A DNA stretch of 64,000 nucleotides from Fibrobacterota bacterium (GCA_023412475.1 JAEYNR010000079.1:223315-287314), one strand, 5' to 3'; positions 48,023-57,480 are shown, numbered from the stretch's first letter. Numbers and translations: made by a program. Notes: generated by a model not told the origin, from the letters alone.

Positions 48023-48619
48023 ATGAAGCCGATCAAAATTGCAGTAGCGGGCTATATGGGATCAGGGAAATCTACCTGCGCAAAGTTCTTTTCCGATGCT
48101 GGTGCAATGCTGATAGATGCAGATCTGGAAGCTAAAGTTTTAATGGAGAGTGAACCAAAGATACTGAAGGAATTAAAAACAGAATTTGGTGATTCCATCC
48201 TGGAAAATGGTGAGATCTCATATCAGCGCTTGGGCTCGATTGTTTTTGATTCTGTTGAGCCTCTTTTAAAGCTTAATTCAATCACTCACCCGCCTCTTCT
48301 TAAAAAACTTAAAAAACTTCTCTCCAATGAAGACCACAGGTTAGTTGTGCTTGATGCTGCCCTGATTCCATTATGGAATATCGATAGTTGGTTTAATTTC
48401 AGAATTTGGGTGGAGGCATCACGGCAGATCAGAATGGATCGAATATTAAATAAAAGGCCAGGTTTCGAAAAAGAGCAGTTGCTTAATAGAATGGATATAC
48501 AGGAAAGTACCTTTTCTCCGCCATCACCTCAGAGATGGAGCTATATTTCAAACGAAGATAGTATTGAGTTGCTGGGACAGAAGGTATTTTCATTTTTGCA
48601 GCAGATAAACCGGAATTAG
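48023..48619 (+). CDS. coaE: Dephospho-CoA kinase
   Basis: The 198-residue protein starts MKPIKIAVAGYMGSGKSTCA, a P-loop at residues 9-17, then has LIDADLEAKVLMES, the CoaE hallmark (I-D-A-D), SITHPPLLKKLKKL and VVLDAALIPLW. It performs the last step of CoA synthesis. It begins eight bases after the phosphatase stop and may be translationally coupled to it. CoaE proteins are about 200 residues, as here. All nucleotide-binding motifs are intact. Confidence 0.93.
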   Translation: MKPIKIAVAGYMGSGKSTCAKFFSDAGAMLIDADLEAKVLMESEPKILKELKTEFGDSILENGEISYQRLGSIVFDSVEPLLKLNSITHPPLLKKLKKLLSNEDHRLVVLDAALIPLWNIDSWFNFRIWVEASRQIRMDRILNKRPGFEKEQLLNRMDIQESTFSPPSPQRWSYISNEDSIELLGQKVFSFLQQINRN

Positions 48620-48774
48620 TTGCAGCAGGTTTGCCAGGTGAGAAGGTTCTTATCGAATAAATGTGCTGATAGGATGGACCTGTATCAGTTCTGCCGGGGT
48701 GAATAAAAAACTTATTTTATCCTGCTACTATTTCATTATTAACCTGCTTCAGTTTTCAGAACTTTTCCGGCTCT

Positions 48775-48780
48775 ATAATA
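48775..48780 (+). promoter_or_regulatory. Possible -10 element TATAAT
   Basis: A perfect TATAAT lies 18 bases before the ATG of the sugar transferase gene. A clear -35 box at 16-18 bases is not present (TTTTCA sits 15 bases upstream), so the promoter is only suggested. Confidence 0.35.
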
Positions 48781-48798
48781 TTTTGCTGGGATGTGGAT

Positions 48799-50175
48799 AT
48801 GCTTAAAGAACATTCGTCATTTGTGAAGCAGACGATTGCTGCGGTCGACTGTATGCTTTGTATACTGGCTTTTTATCTGGCCTACGTTATCAATTCATAT
48901 TATCACGACCTCTTTCCTATCTATAATTATTGGATTATGACTGCAGGTTTTGTCTTCTTCTACCTTTATTTTGCCTGGACCAGATCCCTTCTCTCTGTAT
49001 TGAATTTCAACTGGATGAGCGGGCTTTTCAGAAGAATTCTGATGATATTTATTTCTGCCGGTATTCTGGGGGCTTCGGTTCTTTATATTATACCCAACAG
49101 CTATGACAGCAGATTACTTTACCTTACATTTGCTTTTATTTCTTTTGTTTTTATTTCCGCAGAGAAATACCTGATTAAACGGGGTATCGTCTGGTTACGC
49201 AAGAAAAACCACAGCATCACACCTGTTATTATCTTTGGGAGAGGGCGTCAGGCTTCACAGATATTTCATGAAATCTGTTCTCATCCTGAATGGGGAATGA
49301 GAGTTATTCGTAAACTAGATCTTAGTATAAAGCCAGCCGAATTTGAAGATGTGCTAAAAAATTATTATGTGGAAGAAGTGTTTTTCTGTGTTCCCCGTAA
49401 ATTGACTCGCGAAGGATTTCAGATAGATGAATATCTACGGATATGTGAAGAGATGGGACGCCCGGCCAGAGTGATTTTAAATCTTTCCGGAGCCACAAGT
49501 TTTGCTCACTGGCAGTATCACCCCTATATGGGACGTCCAACTCTAATCTCCCATACTGTGGAGCTGGATCCCGACCAGATGCTTTTTAAAAGAATGTTTG
49601 ACCTGGTTGGGGGGGTAATCGGATTGATGATCCTGATTGCAATCTATCCAGTTTTGGCTCTTGCCATAAAGCTGACCTCAAAAGGTCCTGTCTTTTTCAA
49701 ACAGGTTCGGGTTGGTAAAAATGGAAAACGATTTGTGATATATAAATTCCGTTCTATGACTATGGATGCCGAGCTGCGTAAAGTGGAGCTTTTAGATCAG
49801 AATGAATGTGACGGGGCAGTATTTAAGATAAGAGATGATCCAAGAGTCACTCTGGTTGGAAGATTCATGAGAAAATTCAGTATTGATGAGTTTCCACAAA
49901 TTCTGAATGTAATTAAGGGTGAAATGTCTTTGGTAGGCACAAGACCTCCTACTCCTGATGAAGTCGCAAAATACCAGAAATGGCATCACCGGCGCATAAG
50001 CATCAGACCGGGTGTAACCGGGCTATGGCAGGTCTCTGGACGTAATAAAATCACCAATTTTGATGAAATCGTTAAACTTGATCTAAAATACATTGATAAT
50101 TGGAGCATCTGGCTTGACATCAAGATCATTGCAAAAACATTGCTGGTTATTTTTGAAAGAGACAGCGCTTATTAG
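48799..50175 (+). CDS. Polyprenyl-phosphate sugar-1-phosphate transferase (WcaJ/PssY-like)
   Basis: The ATG at 48799 is preferred; a GTG two codons earlier is also possible. The 458-residue protein has four membrane helices in the first 125 residues, a CoA-binding-3-like Rossmann domain (about 140-255), a further helix (FDLVGGVIGLMILIAIYPVL) and the catalytic bacterial-transferase domain with KGPVFFKQVRVGKNGKRFVI, KFRSMTMDAE, FSIDEFPQILNVIKGEMSLV, GTRPP and RPGVTGLWQVSGRN. It loads a sugar phosphate on undecaprenyl phosphate to start capsule or exopolysaccharide synthesis. The next gene encodes a Wzi-like barrel, consistent with surface polysaccharide. Confidence 0.93.
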   Translation: MLKEHSSFVKQTIAAVDCMLCILAFYLAYVINSYYHDLFPIYNYWIMTAGFVFFYLYFAWTRSLLSVLNFNWMSGLFRRILMIFISAGILGASVLYIIPNSYDSRLLYLTFAFISFVFISAEKYLIKRGIVWLRKKNHSITPVIIFGRGRQASQIFHEICSHPEWGMRVIRKLDLSIKPAEFEDVLKNYYVEEVFFCVPRKLTREGFQIDEYLRICEEMGRPARVILNLSGATSFAHWQYHPYMGRPTLISHTVELDPDQMLFKRMFDLVGGVIGLMILIAIYPVLALAIKLTSKGPVFFKQVRVGKNGKRFVIYKFRSMTMDAELRKVELLDQNECDGAVFKIRDDPRVTLVGRFMRKFSIDEFPQILNVIKGEMSLVGTRPPTPDEVAKYQKWHHRRISIRPGVTGLWQVSGRNKITNFDEIVKLDLKYIDNWSIWLDIKIIAKTLLVIFERDSAY

Positions 50176-51634
50176 AAGATGGTTGCAGTTGACATTTCTT
50201 CTTCCATTTGCTACTCAGGGGCTTCAGCTCGAAAACTGGCGTCAGCCTTTTTTTTACATAGCCTCAGAATTGGGCTATTCCAGCGGTTCTCCCAGCAGAA
50301 TGTTCTGGGATGATATATCTGATGCAACTCTTTTCGATTCTTCTCTTTGGCGTAACAGCAAAAGGCTGACGCTAAACCATTGGTATATCGAACCCAACCT
50401 GACAGGCGGAATCTTAACAGAGTCAGATGAGGGGCAAAAGCCCGGATTTTTCCATATCGATCTGCTCAACAATCTTAAATTTCGCAATATCACCATCCGA
50501 CAAACACTCGATGTAGATAAAAGATATGAGGAGGATCCGCTCTATCCTGCTCACCCTGAAAGGGGAGTGAGGGGGCGGATAGAGGAAGCTTTTATTCAAC
50601 TGGATTGGAAATATGGTTTTTTTCGCCTTGGACGTCAGACACGTAACTGGGGCCCATTTGCAGACAGAAGCCTGCTCCTTTCAGCAAACCCTTATAGCTA
50701 CGATGCTTTGGAATGGCAGATTCACTCCTCATTTTTCGAATTCAGGCACCTTTTTGTCCCTTTCTACAAAGAAAAATGGTTTGCCACAGATAATGGTTTC
50801 CAGACTAACCGTTTCCTCACTGCTCATTCGCTCAACCTGATCCTTGGAGAATGGGCCAGTTTCGGGATAAGTGAAGCAGTGGTTTTTTCCAGAGAAAAAT
50901 CCTTCCCCGATTTACACTACCTCAACCCCGTCTCCATCTATACGGTTGTAAATACCAATCAGGAGGGAGATGGAAATCTGATGCTGGCACTTCAGTGGAG
51001 AGTCCATCCTTTCGTCAAATTTTTAACAATAAAAGGGCAGATATTGCTTGATGATTTTCAGGTAGATGATGAATTGATCACCGATAAAGAGCCGGCCCAT
51101 TATGGAATCGATCTGGGAGTAAACTGGAACAATCCCTTTGGGATACCATTTGAGCATCTGTTAAAGGTTGAATATAACCGCCGATCAGAATGGCTTTATA
51201 CAGTTACTGATTTTAATGGTGATATAGGAGAGCGCTACACGTATAACGGAAAGAGCCTGGGCGCTCCATCCAATGATGGTGACCGGTTCAGTACTGCTTT
51301 TGCGGTGGTTGGCAAAAATTACTGGTATGGAACTGCCGAGGTTGCTTATCAGAGAAAAGGGGTCAGAGATGTGTTAAGCAGATGGCGGGACAGTGAACCG
51401 GGACAGATTCCCGGGATGCCGGTTGATTCAATTTACACCATTGAAAAAACATTTTCCACAGGCATGAATGCTCATTTTTACTTTAGAAATTTTGTTGATT
51501 TAAGAATAGGCTTTTCAGGGTGCTGGATAAAAAACAGGGACAATATTCCAGGGTGCTCATACGAATTCTCCCCCTTGGTATCTGCCGCACTGTCTTTGCA
51601 CTACTCTAACCTCTTTGTCAAACTTCCTCAATGA
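50153..51634 (+). CDS. Outer membrane beta-barrel, Wzi capsule-assembly-like
   Basis: A TTG at 50153 inside the end of the sugar transferase gene gives a signal peptide (ALIRRWLQLTFLLPFATQG); the longer frame upstream has no such property. The mature part (about 470 residues) alternates aromatic strands, with GFFRLGRQTRNWGPFADRSL followed by LLSANPYS (the Wzi-like R-x-W-G-P segment), YNRRSEWLYTV and YFRNFVDLRIGFSGCW. It ends in a beta-barrel-like strand but with an unusual final segment (SNLFVKLPQ). Wzi proteins bind capsular polysaccharide on the cell surface. Context after a polysaccharide-initiating transferase supports this. The start codon is uncertain. Confidence 0.62.
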   Translation: MKETALIRRWLQLTFLLPFATQGLQLENWRQPFFYIASELGYSSGSPSRMFWDDISDATLFDSSLWRNSKRLTLNHWYIEPNLTGGILTESDEGQKPGFFHIDLLNNLKFRNITIRQTLDVDKRYEEDPLYPAHPERGVRGRIEEAFIQLDWKYGFFRLGRQTRNWGPFADRSLLLSANPYSYDALEWQIHSSFFEFRHLFVPFYKEKWFATDNGFQTNRFLTAHSLNLILGEWASFGISEAVVFSREKSFPDLHYLNPVSIYTVVNTNQEGDGNLMLALQWRVHPFVKFLTIKGQILLDDFQVDDELITDKEPAHYGIDLGVNWNNPFGIPFEHLLKVEYNRRSEWLYTVTDFNGDIGERYTYNGKSLGAPSNDGDRFSTAFAVVGKNYWYGTAEVAYQRKGVRDVLSRWRDSEPGQIPGMPVDSIYTIEKTFSTGMNAHFYFRNFVDLRIGFSGCWIKNRDNIPGCSYEFSPLVSAALSLHYSNLFVKLPQ

Positions 51635-52365
51635 ATAACATGACTAAACTACCTTCTGAACTGTATGGAGATAAAATACCGGTGCCAGAAGCGGCCGCAA
51701 GGATTCACTGGCAGATTGTTTCAAAGCTGACGTGTCTTGAAAGAGCCAATTTGTCAAAATGTCTTGCTCCTCAATTCAGAGAAAGTTTCAATGATATTCT
51801 GGAGTTGTTTGAGCAGTATCAGAAGTTAGTTTTAAAGAACTCCAAAATTGCCTGCACCTGCGATAAGAGATGCTTCAGTTGCTGTTTTCACTGGGTAGAG
51901 GATGTAAACTCTTTCGAAGCCGAAATTATTGCACATTACATAAATGTAAATATGCCGGATAAGATTCCCGATATTATAAATTGCTGTGTTGAAGATCAGT
52001 CGGAACTGGAACGGCTATACGCACTTGTGCAGAAAAGATTAACCCAGGAGCAGGATAATGAAGCTATCGACGAGGTTGATCTTTTGCTATCTGTTTTCTA
52101 TCAGGCCCGAAGGTTGTGTCCTTTGTGCGACTCTGATGGTTTGTGTATGGTTTACCCGGTAAGACCTCTGACGTGCAGGATCTATATGAGTTTTTCTGAT
52201 CCGGGGCTCTGCGATCCCTCATACATAAATGACGAGTATATTCCTACCTATCTTTTGAATCTGGAAGAGGCTGCAAACGATATTCTGGACCGGTTACATT
52301 TTAAATATCAGAAGTTCAGAGAGGATACGGGGCTAAGATCGTTATTGATTAAGTATCTCTCGTAA
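51631..52365 (+). CDS. YkgJ-type cysteine cluster protein (Fe-S/zinc-binding)
   Basis: The 244-residue protein has the CxxC-rich core of the YkgJ/UPF0153 family: CTCDKRCFSCCFHWVEDV at about residue 73, then LCPLCDSDGLCMVYPVRPLT with CRIYMSF and DPGLCD. The C-x-V/I-Y-x-x-R-P-x-x-C-R segment is diagnostic. The family probably binds a zinc or iron-sulfur site, but its reaction is unknown. The start overlaps the Wzi-like gene stop (ATGAAT), so it is likely co-transcribed with the polysaccharide genes, although a link is not obvious. Length is greater than the minimal family (about 100 residues) because of N- and C-terminal helices. Confidence 0.85.
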   Translation: MNNMTKLPSELYGDKIPVPEAAARIHWQIVSKLTCLERANLSKCLAPQFRESFNDILELFEQYQKLVLKNSKIACTCDKRCFSCCFHWVEDVNSFEAEIIAHYINVNMPDKIPDIINCCVEDQSELERLYALVQKRLTQEQDNEAIDEVDLLLSVFYQARRLCPLCDSDGLCMVYPVRPLTCRIYMSFSDPGLCDPSYINDEYIPTYLLNLEEAANDILDRLHFKYQKFREDTGLRSLLIKYLS

Positions 52366-53164
52366 AGAAAAAAGCTCTGCCACTTTTTATCTATTCTTTT
52401 TGTGAGAGGCCCGGAGGGACTTTGGAATTGGGGACGGACGATTATTATTCTTTAAATGCACCCTCAAAATAAGCTGTTTTCCGACTTTGTGAGGTGCCTG
52501 CATCCTCTTAGGTTAGATAGAGTCTTCTAAAAACATCCACAATGGGGTATAGATACCACTGCTGGAAGCGACTTATTAAGGGGAAGAAATCAGAGGATCT
52601 GCAGAACTCCTAAACCTGACTTTTGTCTACTTCTCCTGACAGTTCTTAAGTCATGTTCCATTGTAAATCGGCTGTTCTAAATACTATAGATATACCAGAA
52701 TACGCTTAAATCTGCAGTCTAAACACTTTAAAAGTGCAAAAATTCGCGTAAAATCGGCTTTCTAAATACTTTCGAAAATACGAAAATACCAGAATACTCG
52801 TTAATAAAATGAATTGATGGTGGCAATGGATACGAAATGGTGGATTCGGTGCGCTTTGGTGCGATAGAGATGCTCGGATGGGCGGCTGCCCGGGGAGGCA
52901 TCTTTTCTTTTCAGGGGACGGACTATTATGTTAGTTTCTGGAAATTCGGATGTGCTCCTTAAGATAAGTTTCCTATCTGTTACTTTTGCGGAAAGCCCAA
53001 CAAGGCATAACCCGTATTTAGAACTTTTTAGTCCTTATCACCGGATAGATAAAAACTACAAGCCATATGCTAACTTTGTTATTTATGGATCCCAGCATTT
53101 ACCTGCCTTAAGCAACTGCAGGAAATCAGGTTTTAATCCCTTGGACAGGAGGTGGAATGGATAA
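52366..53164. repeat. Non-coding gap with GGGACGGAC repeats and a 45-bp direct repeat
   Basis: GGGGACGGACG occurs at 52430-52440 and GGGGACGGACTAT at 52914-52926, both plus-oriented members of the family near the transposase. Two related 45-55 bp direct repeats, each with AAATCGGCT, CTAAATACT and ATACCAGAATAC, lie at about 52667-52712 and 52753-52808. No convincing gene is present; the short frame at 52928-53164 lacks a start site. Confidence 0.6.
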
Positions 53165-54700
53165 TTATTCATCCTCAGATTCCAAATCAGATTCCTCACG
53201 CTTCATTTGGCGGTATTTTTTAGGGGTTGATCTGGTCTCTTCGATAAAGAATCGGTTAAAATCTTCCAAGTTTCTAAAACCTGTCCTATTTGCTATTTCC
53301 TCCATGTTTTCGTTGGTGTCTCTCAGAAGAGCTCTGGCGAGTTTAATTTTGTGGAAACTAACAAATTGTTCGAATGTGCACTCAGCTTCTTTTTGTATGC
53401 AAGTGATGATTTCTTCAGTTGGGCATGAAAGTGAACTGGCAATAGTTGAGGGAGAAAGCTGCGGGTCGGATAAGGACATTTGCAGGCTCTCCACTAAACT
53501 ATTCATAAATTCTGAGTACTCTTTCTGGTGTGTTCGTTCTATTTTCCTGTTTCTATGATATTGTACGAGTTGAATTCCAGTAAGAATGAAAATAATGATT
53601 GAGAAGAGGAATAATCCTGATAATATCGCTATTCTTAAAGGGTACATAGCCTGTTCCAGAACCAGATTGCCCCATTGGCTGGGATTATAGCGGTTGGTGA
53701 TCTCTGAGCCGGCCCAACTGGTAAAAAACTCTTCATTGCTATGCTCATCGACATTGATTACAGAGATATCGAAGCCGATAGTTTTTGGAGGGTATTGCAG
53801 GTCTGAGAGAACAAAAACCGGCAAAGACACCTCTATAGTGTAGCCATCGGAGTAGATTTTCTTGGCCCATCGGATTTCCTGGCTGATAAGTACGTTGACA
53901 CTATCTGCCAGTATGAATCCGGAGTCGGTCAGATTCACAGTAAAACAGTTGCTTCGAAGTTTTGGGCCGAATCGGATGCTTCGATGATTGATACCTGCAA
54001 ATGATTTCTTGTTATTGTAAAGATCGAAATGAAATTCGACAAAGTCTCTATAGGTAACAGAACTGTCATAAATGCGTGCTGCAAGAAAAATATTCTTACC
54101 ACTCCAGAAGACCTTAAAATGTCCGGTATCTCCAATTTTAGTTGTCCGTATGTTTTCCCATTCCTCAATACAGCCATCAATACTTGAGGTATCTGGTGCA
54201 TCCTTTTGGAAGCTGCGGTATTTTTTTTTGCTGATTTCCATTTTTCTATCAAGAACCCAGCGGTGCGCAAGTGGGGGAGAGATGATCTTCAGCCCGGATT
54301 TATGGAAAAGAACGTAACCTGGCTGTAGATTTATCTGGTCCTGATCCGGAATATTTTCACAGTTCCAGACCGCCCGGTAAGGAGGACCAGTAAAGGTGCC
54401 AAGAGTGTCGATTTTTTTCCCGGAATAGCGCACCATCAGTGTGATGGAATCAACCGGGCATCGGGGGACAATCTCTACAGGTATGCTATCGGCAGAAATA
54501 ATGGACCGAATTGGCGGGCTTATAATCATGGCACTATCTGCGGTGGTTTTCTGGGTACTGTCTGTTTTTAAATAGTTGCTGTCAGCTTTTTCGCTTCTGG
54601 TGAGAAGCTGAAGAGGGGGGAGGGATGGTATGGTTTGAGCATAAAGAAAATAAGGGGAACCCAGAAAAATTAAAAGCATAAGTACTTTTTTAAGTGTCAT
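53165..54700 (-). CDS. Membrane-spanning AraC-family regulator with extracytoplasmic CBM9-like domain
   Basis: The 511-residue protein has a signal peptide or anchor (VLMLLIFLGSPYFLYAQ), an extracytoplasmic region of about 330 residues, one transmembrane helix (AILSGLFLFSIIIFILTGIQ at about 357-376) and a cytoplasmic AraC-type double helix-turn-helix (about 405-500; FHKIKLARALLRDTNENMEE, IANRTGFRNLEDFNRFF, RSTPKKYRQM). The extracytoplasmic part after residue 170 has IDGCIEEWENIRTTKIGD, KVFWSGKNIFLAARIYDSS and GYTIEVSLPVF, a pattern of CBM9/DOMON-like carbohydrate- or haem-binding domains. Such one-component membrane regulators sense ligands outside and act on DNA inside. A REP-rich gap flanks it, and no target operon is adjacent. 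Confidence 0.77.
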   Translation of the reverse strand: MTLKKVLMLLIFLGSPYFLYAQTIPSLPPLQLLTRSEKADSNYLKTDSTQKTTADSAMIISPPIRSIISADSIPVEIVPRCPVDSITLMVRYSGKKIDTLGTFTGPPYRAVWNCENIPDQDQINLQPGYVLFHKSGLKIISPPLAHRWVLDRKMEISKKKYRSFQKDAPDTSSIDGCIEEWENIRTTKIGDTGHFKVFWSGKNIFLAARIYDSSVTYRDFVEFHFDLYNNKKSFAGINHRSIRFGPKLRSNCFTVNLTDSGFILADSVNVLISQEIRWAKKIYSDGYTIEVSLPVFVLSDLQYPPKTIGFDISVINVDEHSNEEFFTSWAGSEITNRYNPSQWGNLVLEQAMYPLRIAILSGLFLFSIIIFILTGIQLVQYHRNRKIERTHQKEYSEFMNSLVESLQMSLSDPQLSPSTIASSLSCPTEEIITCIQKEAECTFEQFVSFHKIKLARALLRDTNENMEEIANRTGFRNLEDFNRFFIEETRSTPKKYRQMKREESDLESEDE

Positions 54701-54840
54701 AACTCTATGGATAAATGGCTGGTATTTAATTTGAATGCTTCTGGTTATTTCTTCAAAATTAATTATAAACAGTTACTCTGTGTCGGGTTTTATTTTAAAC
54801 AGTTCGCTTAACGTGGAATCGAAAAAAGACGGAGGCTAGG

Positions 54841-55068
54841 ATGAAAAACAGATGGATAATTCTACCGATGATTTTTAGCTGGTTACTTTTTATTGCTCTT
54901 GATAATGCAATCGGTTTATTTAATGCCGGGCATATAGCAAAAAAACACAAGTTTTTTACCATCTCTTTTCGATCACTAAGATTTTTAAAAGGTATTACAA
55001 TTTTTTTTATCGCAATCCTGAATTTCATTTTGGTGGCAGGGCATTTGGGGAAATCCCGGCAAATGTGA
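54841..55068 (+). CDS. Small membrane protein of unknown function
   Basis: A 75-residue frame starts at ATG 54841 with GGAGG seven bases upstream. It has two hydrophobic segments (WIILPMIFSWLLFIALDNAI at the start and ITIFFIAILNFILVAGHLGK near the end) separated by a basic loop with KKHKFF. The opposite strand also has an open frame, but it lacks a ribosome-binding site. The gene ends 37 bases before the NifS-NadA fusion. The family is not known, and no inference beyond membrane location is safe. Confidence 0.5.
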   Translation: MKNRWIILPMIFSWLLFIALDNAIGLFNAGHIAKKHKFFTISFRSLRFLKGITIFFIAILNFILVAGHLGKSRQM

Positions 55069-55105
55069 CACTGCTGCTTACAGGGGGTTAGAAAAAGGGT
55101 CTTAA

Positions 55106-57187
55106 ATGAATCAGAGCGTAATTTATCTGGATAATAATGCCACAACTCAGGTTGCTCCTGAGGTTCTTGAAGCGATGTTGCCATTTTTTAAAGATCGTTA
55201 TGGCAATCCATCAAGTATTTACCGTTTTGGCGGTTATATTCGTCGATACGTGGAACAGGCCAGAGAGCAGGTGGCAGATTTTTTAGGGGCTTCACCCGAG
55301 GAGATCGTTTTTACCAGTTGTGGTTCAGAAAGCGACAATCTTGCCTTAGAAGGTTTTTGTGCTGTTCATGGGACCCGGTCCAAGATTATTACTTCCACGG
55401 TGGAACATCCGGCGGTGCGCAATACCTGCAGGTATCTTAAAAAAAGGGGCGCAGCGCTGGTGGAGCTGGAGGTGGATGGCGAGGGGATGCTCTCTGATGG
55501 CGTGCTGGATGACCAGGTTATTGATGAAGATACAATTGTCAGCCTTATGTGGGCTAACAATGAAACAGGTGTGATGTTTCCGGTTTGTGAGTTTGCCAAA
55601 AAGGTAAAAAGCCGAGGCGGTATTTTTCATACTGATGCGGTTCAGGCAGTGGGAAAAATACCGATCAACCTGAAAGAGACTTCAATCGACATACTTGCCT
55701 TATCTGGACATAAGCTTCATGCGCCTAAGGGGGTCGGAGCGACATTTGTACGTAAAGGGACCAGAATTGAACCTCTCATTCACGGAGGGCATCAGGAGAA
55801 CGGCTGGCGTGCTGGAACTGAAAATGTTCCCTACATTGTGGGGCTTGGTGTAGCCTGTGAACTGGCAAAGAAGCATATGGTGGAGGAAAACACCAGAGTT
55901 CGACAGTTGCGTGACCGGCTTGAAACCGAGCTGATGACCAAATGCGCAGGTGCAAAGCTTAACGGGGATAAAAAACACCGGCTTCCCAATACCACCAATA
56001 TCAGTTTTGAGTTTATCGAAGGTGAATCGATCCTTCTTCATCTGGATGAGAATGGAATTGCTGCATCATCGGGTTCAGCCTGCACGACCGGTTCACTTGA
56101 GCCGTCACATGTGTTGCGGGCAATGGGTATTCCTTATACATTTGCACACAGTTCCACCCGTTTCTCTCTCAGCAGGTATACCACAGATGCAGATATCGAT
56201 GCTGTTATCGAAGTAATGCCTGCAATAGTGGAAAAGTTGCGCAGTATTTCTCCTTTTGTTAAAAGAGTAAGTGTACCTGAAATAAAGCCTCAGATTGAGA
56301 CTCTGAAAAAGAATGAAAATGCGGTTATCCTGGCACATACTTACCAACCATCTGAAATTCAGGACATAGCAGATTATGTTGGGGATTCTTATGGTTTGAG
56401 TGTGCAGGCCAATAAAACAAAGGCAGATAAGATCATTTTCTGTGGTGTGAGATTTATGGCAGAGACTGCTGCGGTTTTAAATCCATCTAGACAGGTCATT
56501 CTTAGTGAGCCGAAAGCCGGATGTCCTATGGCAGAGATGATTAAGCCGGAAGATTTGCTCAAACTCAAGGCAGAATATCCTGATTACCTGGTAATGTGCT
56601 ATGTCAATTCGACTGTGGAGATTAAGGCACTCTCGGATGTCTGCTGCACCAGTTCAAACGCGGTGAAAATCGCTAATAAACTACCACCGGATAAAGGAAT
56701 CATTTTTGTTCCTGACAAACACCTGGGTTCATATGTTCAGGAGAGAACGGGACGCAAGATGGTTTTATGGAAGGGCTTTTGTCCTACTCATCACTACATA
56801 ACTCCAGAGATGATAGAAAGGGCCAGGGATAAGTATCCTGGAGCACTTATACTTATTCATCCTGAAGCGCCTTTAGAGTCAAGGGCTTTGGCAGATCATG
56901 TTTTCTCGACTGGAGAGATGTGTGCGTTTGTAAAAGGATCTTCTCACACTCAATTTACTATTGCAACAGAGACCGGGATTTTGCATACATTGAGGAAGGC
57001 AAATCCTGGAAAGGTTTTTAATGCTTTGTCCGAGGATTTAGTTTGTCCTAATATGAAAAAAAACACTCTGCTTTCGGTTAGAAATGCACTTGCTGGGAGT
57101 GGAGGAGAGCTGATAGAGTTGGACAAGGAGATTGCTGGGAAGGCGGAGAGGTCTTTGAGGGCTATGCTGGAGATGTCGGAGGGGTGA
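55106..57187 (+). CDS. Natural fusion of cysteine desulfurase (NifS/IscS-like) and quinolinate synthase (NadA)
   Basis: The 693-residue protein has two complete enzymes. Residues 1-385 are a class V aminotransferase-fold cysteine desulfurase. It has YLDNNATTQVAPEV, PLP-Lys203 in LALSGHKLHAPKGVG and the catalytic Cys326 in SSGSACTTGSLEPSHVL. Residues about 393-693 are NadA, with ILAHTYQPSEIQDIADYVGD, Cys446 (FCGVRFMAETA), Cys559 (KGFCPTHHY) and Cys647 (DLVCPNMKK), the three [4Fe-4S] ligands. No stop or frameshift separates them; a ten-residue linker joins the parts. NadA makes quinolinate for NAD from iminoaspartate and dihydroxyacetone phosphate with an oxygen-sensitive cluster. Fusing its sulfur donor would allow in-place cluster assembly. 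In Bacillus a nifS gene lies next to nadA, so the functional link is known. Confidence 0.93.
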   Translation: MNQSVIYLDNNATTQVAPEVLEAMLPFFKDRYGNPSSIYRFGGYIRRYVEQAREQVADFLGASPEEIVFTSCGSESDNLALEGFCAVHGTRSKIITSTVEHPAVRNTCRYLKKRGAALVELEVDGEGMLSDGVLDDQVIDEDTIVSLMWANNETGVMFPVCEFAKKVKSRGGIFHTDAVQAVGKIPINLKETSIDILALSGHKLHAPKGVGATFVRKGTRIEPLIHGGHQENGWRAGTENVPYIVGLGVACELAKKHMVEENTRVRQLRDRLETELMTKCAGAKLNGDKKHRLPNTTNISFEFIEGESILLHLDENGIAASSGSACTTGSLEPSHVLRAMGIPYTFAHSSTRFSLSRYTTDADIDAVIEVMPAIVEKLRSISPFVKRVSVPEIKPQIETLKKNENAVILAHTYQPSEIQDIADYVGDSYGLSVQANKTKADKIIFCGVRFMAETAAVLNPSRQVILSEPKAGCPMAEMIKPEDLLKLKAEYPDYLVMCYVNSTVEIKALSDVCCTSSNAVKIANKLPPDKGIIFVPDKHLGSYVQERTGRKMVLWKGFCPTHHYITPEMIERARDKYPGALILIHPEAPLESRALADHVFSTGEMCAFVKGSSHTQFTIATETGILHTLRKANPGKVFNALSEDLVCPNMKKNTLLSVRNALAGSGGELIELDKEIAGKAERSLRAMLEMSEG

Positions 57188-57237
57188 GGGGACGGACTGT
57201 TTTTTTGCGTTGTTGCTTGAAAGTGGGACGGACTTTG
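57188..57237 (+). repeat. Two direct GGGACGGACT repeats after the NifS-NadA gene
   Basis: GGGGACGGACTG starts at 57188, one base past the stop, and TGGGACGGACTTT at 57224. They are plus-oriented members of the repeat family that flanks the transposase gene; poly-T follows each. The rest of the gap to 57480 holds no gene, but at about 57285-57325 a segment with GATCATTTAAGAA and TGCATTTTTGAT has a second copy at 63828-63873. Confidence 0.75.
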
Positions 57238-57480
57238 TTTTTTTAGATTTGGCTTAAGGACGATACTGATTTGCTGATTGCCAGATCATTTAAGAAAGAC
57301 TTTTTGTATTATGCATTTTTGATGTAATTCGTAATTAAATTATACCTGAAGGTATGAAGTTAGATGCTTTGGTTTGAGATTGTTGTATTATAAATCTGCC
57401 CCAATACAGACATAGAAAGTTTGTAAATCGAGGCTTGATTTGGTGAGTAATAAGTGTTTGAGGGTAAGAATGTATTTTGT

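Noticed and set aside
52928..53164. A 78-residue gene before the AraC regulator
   Set aside because: No start site, no motif, and it begins inside a REP-type repeat.
54795..55184. A 129-residue minus-strand gene overlapping the start of the NifS-NadA fusion
   Set aside because: It lacks a ribosome-binding site, crosses the fusion start and shows no motif; the plus-strand small membrane protein is better supported.
55106..57187. Two adjacent separate genes rather than a fusion
   Set aside because: The frame is continuous through the linker at residues 385-393 and there is no internal stop or ribosome-binding site before the NadA part.
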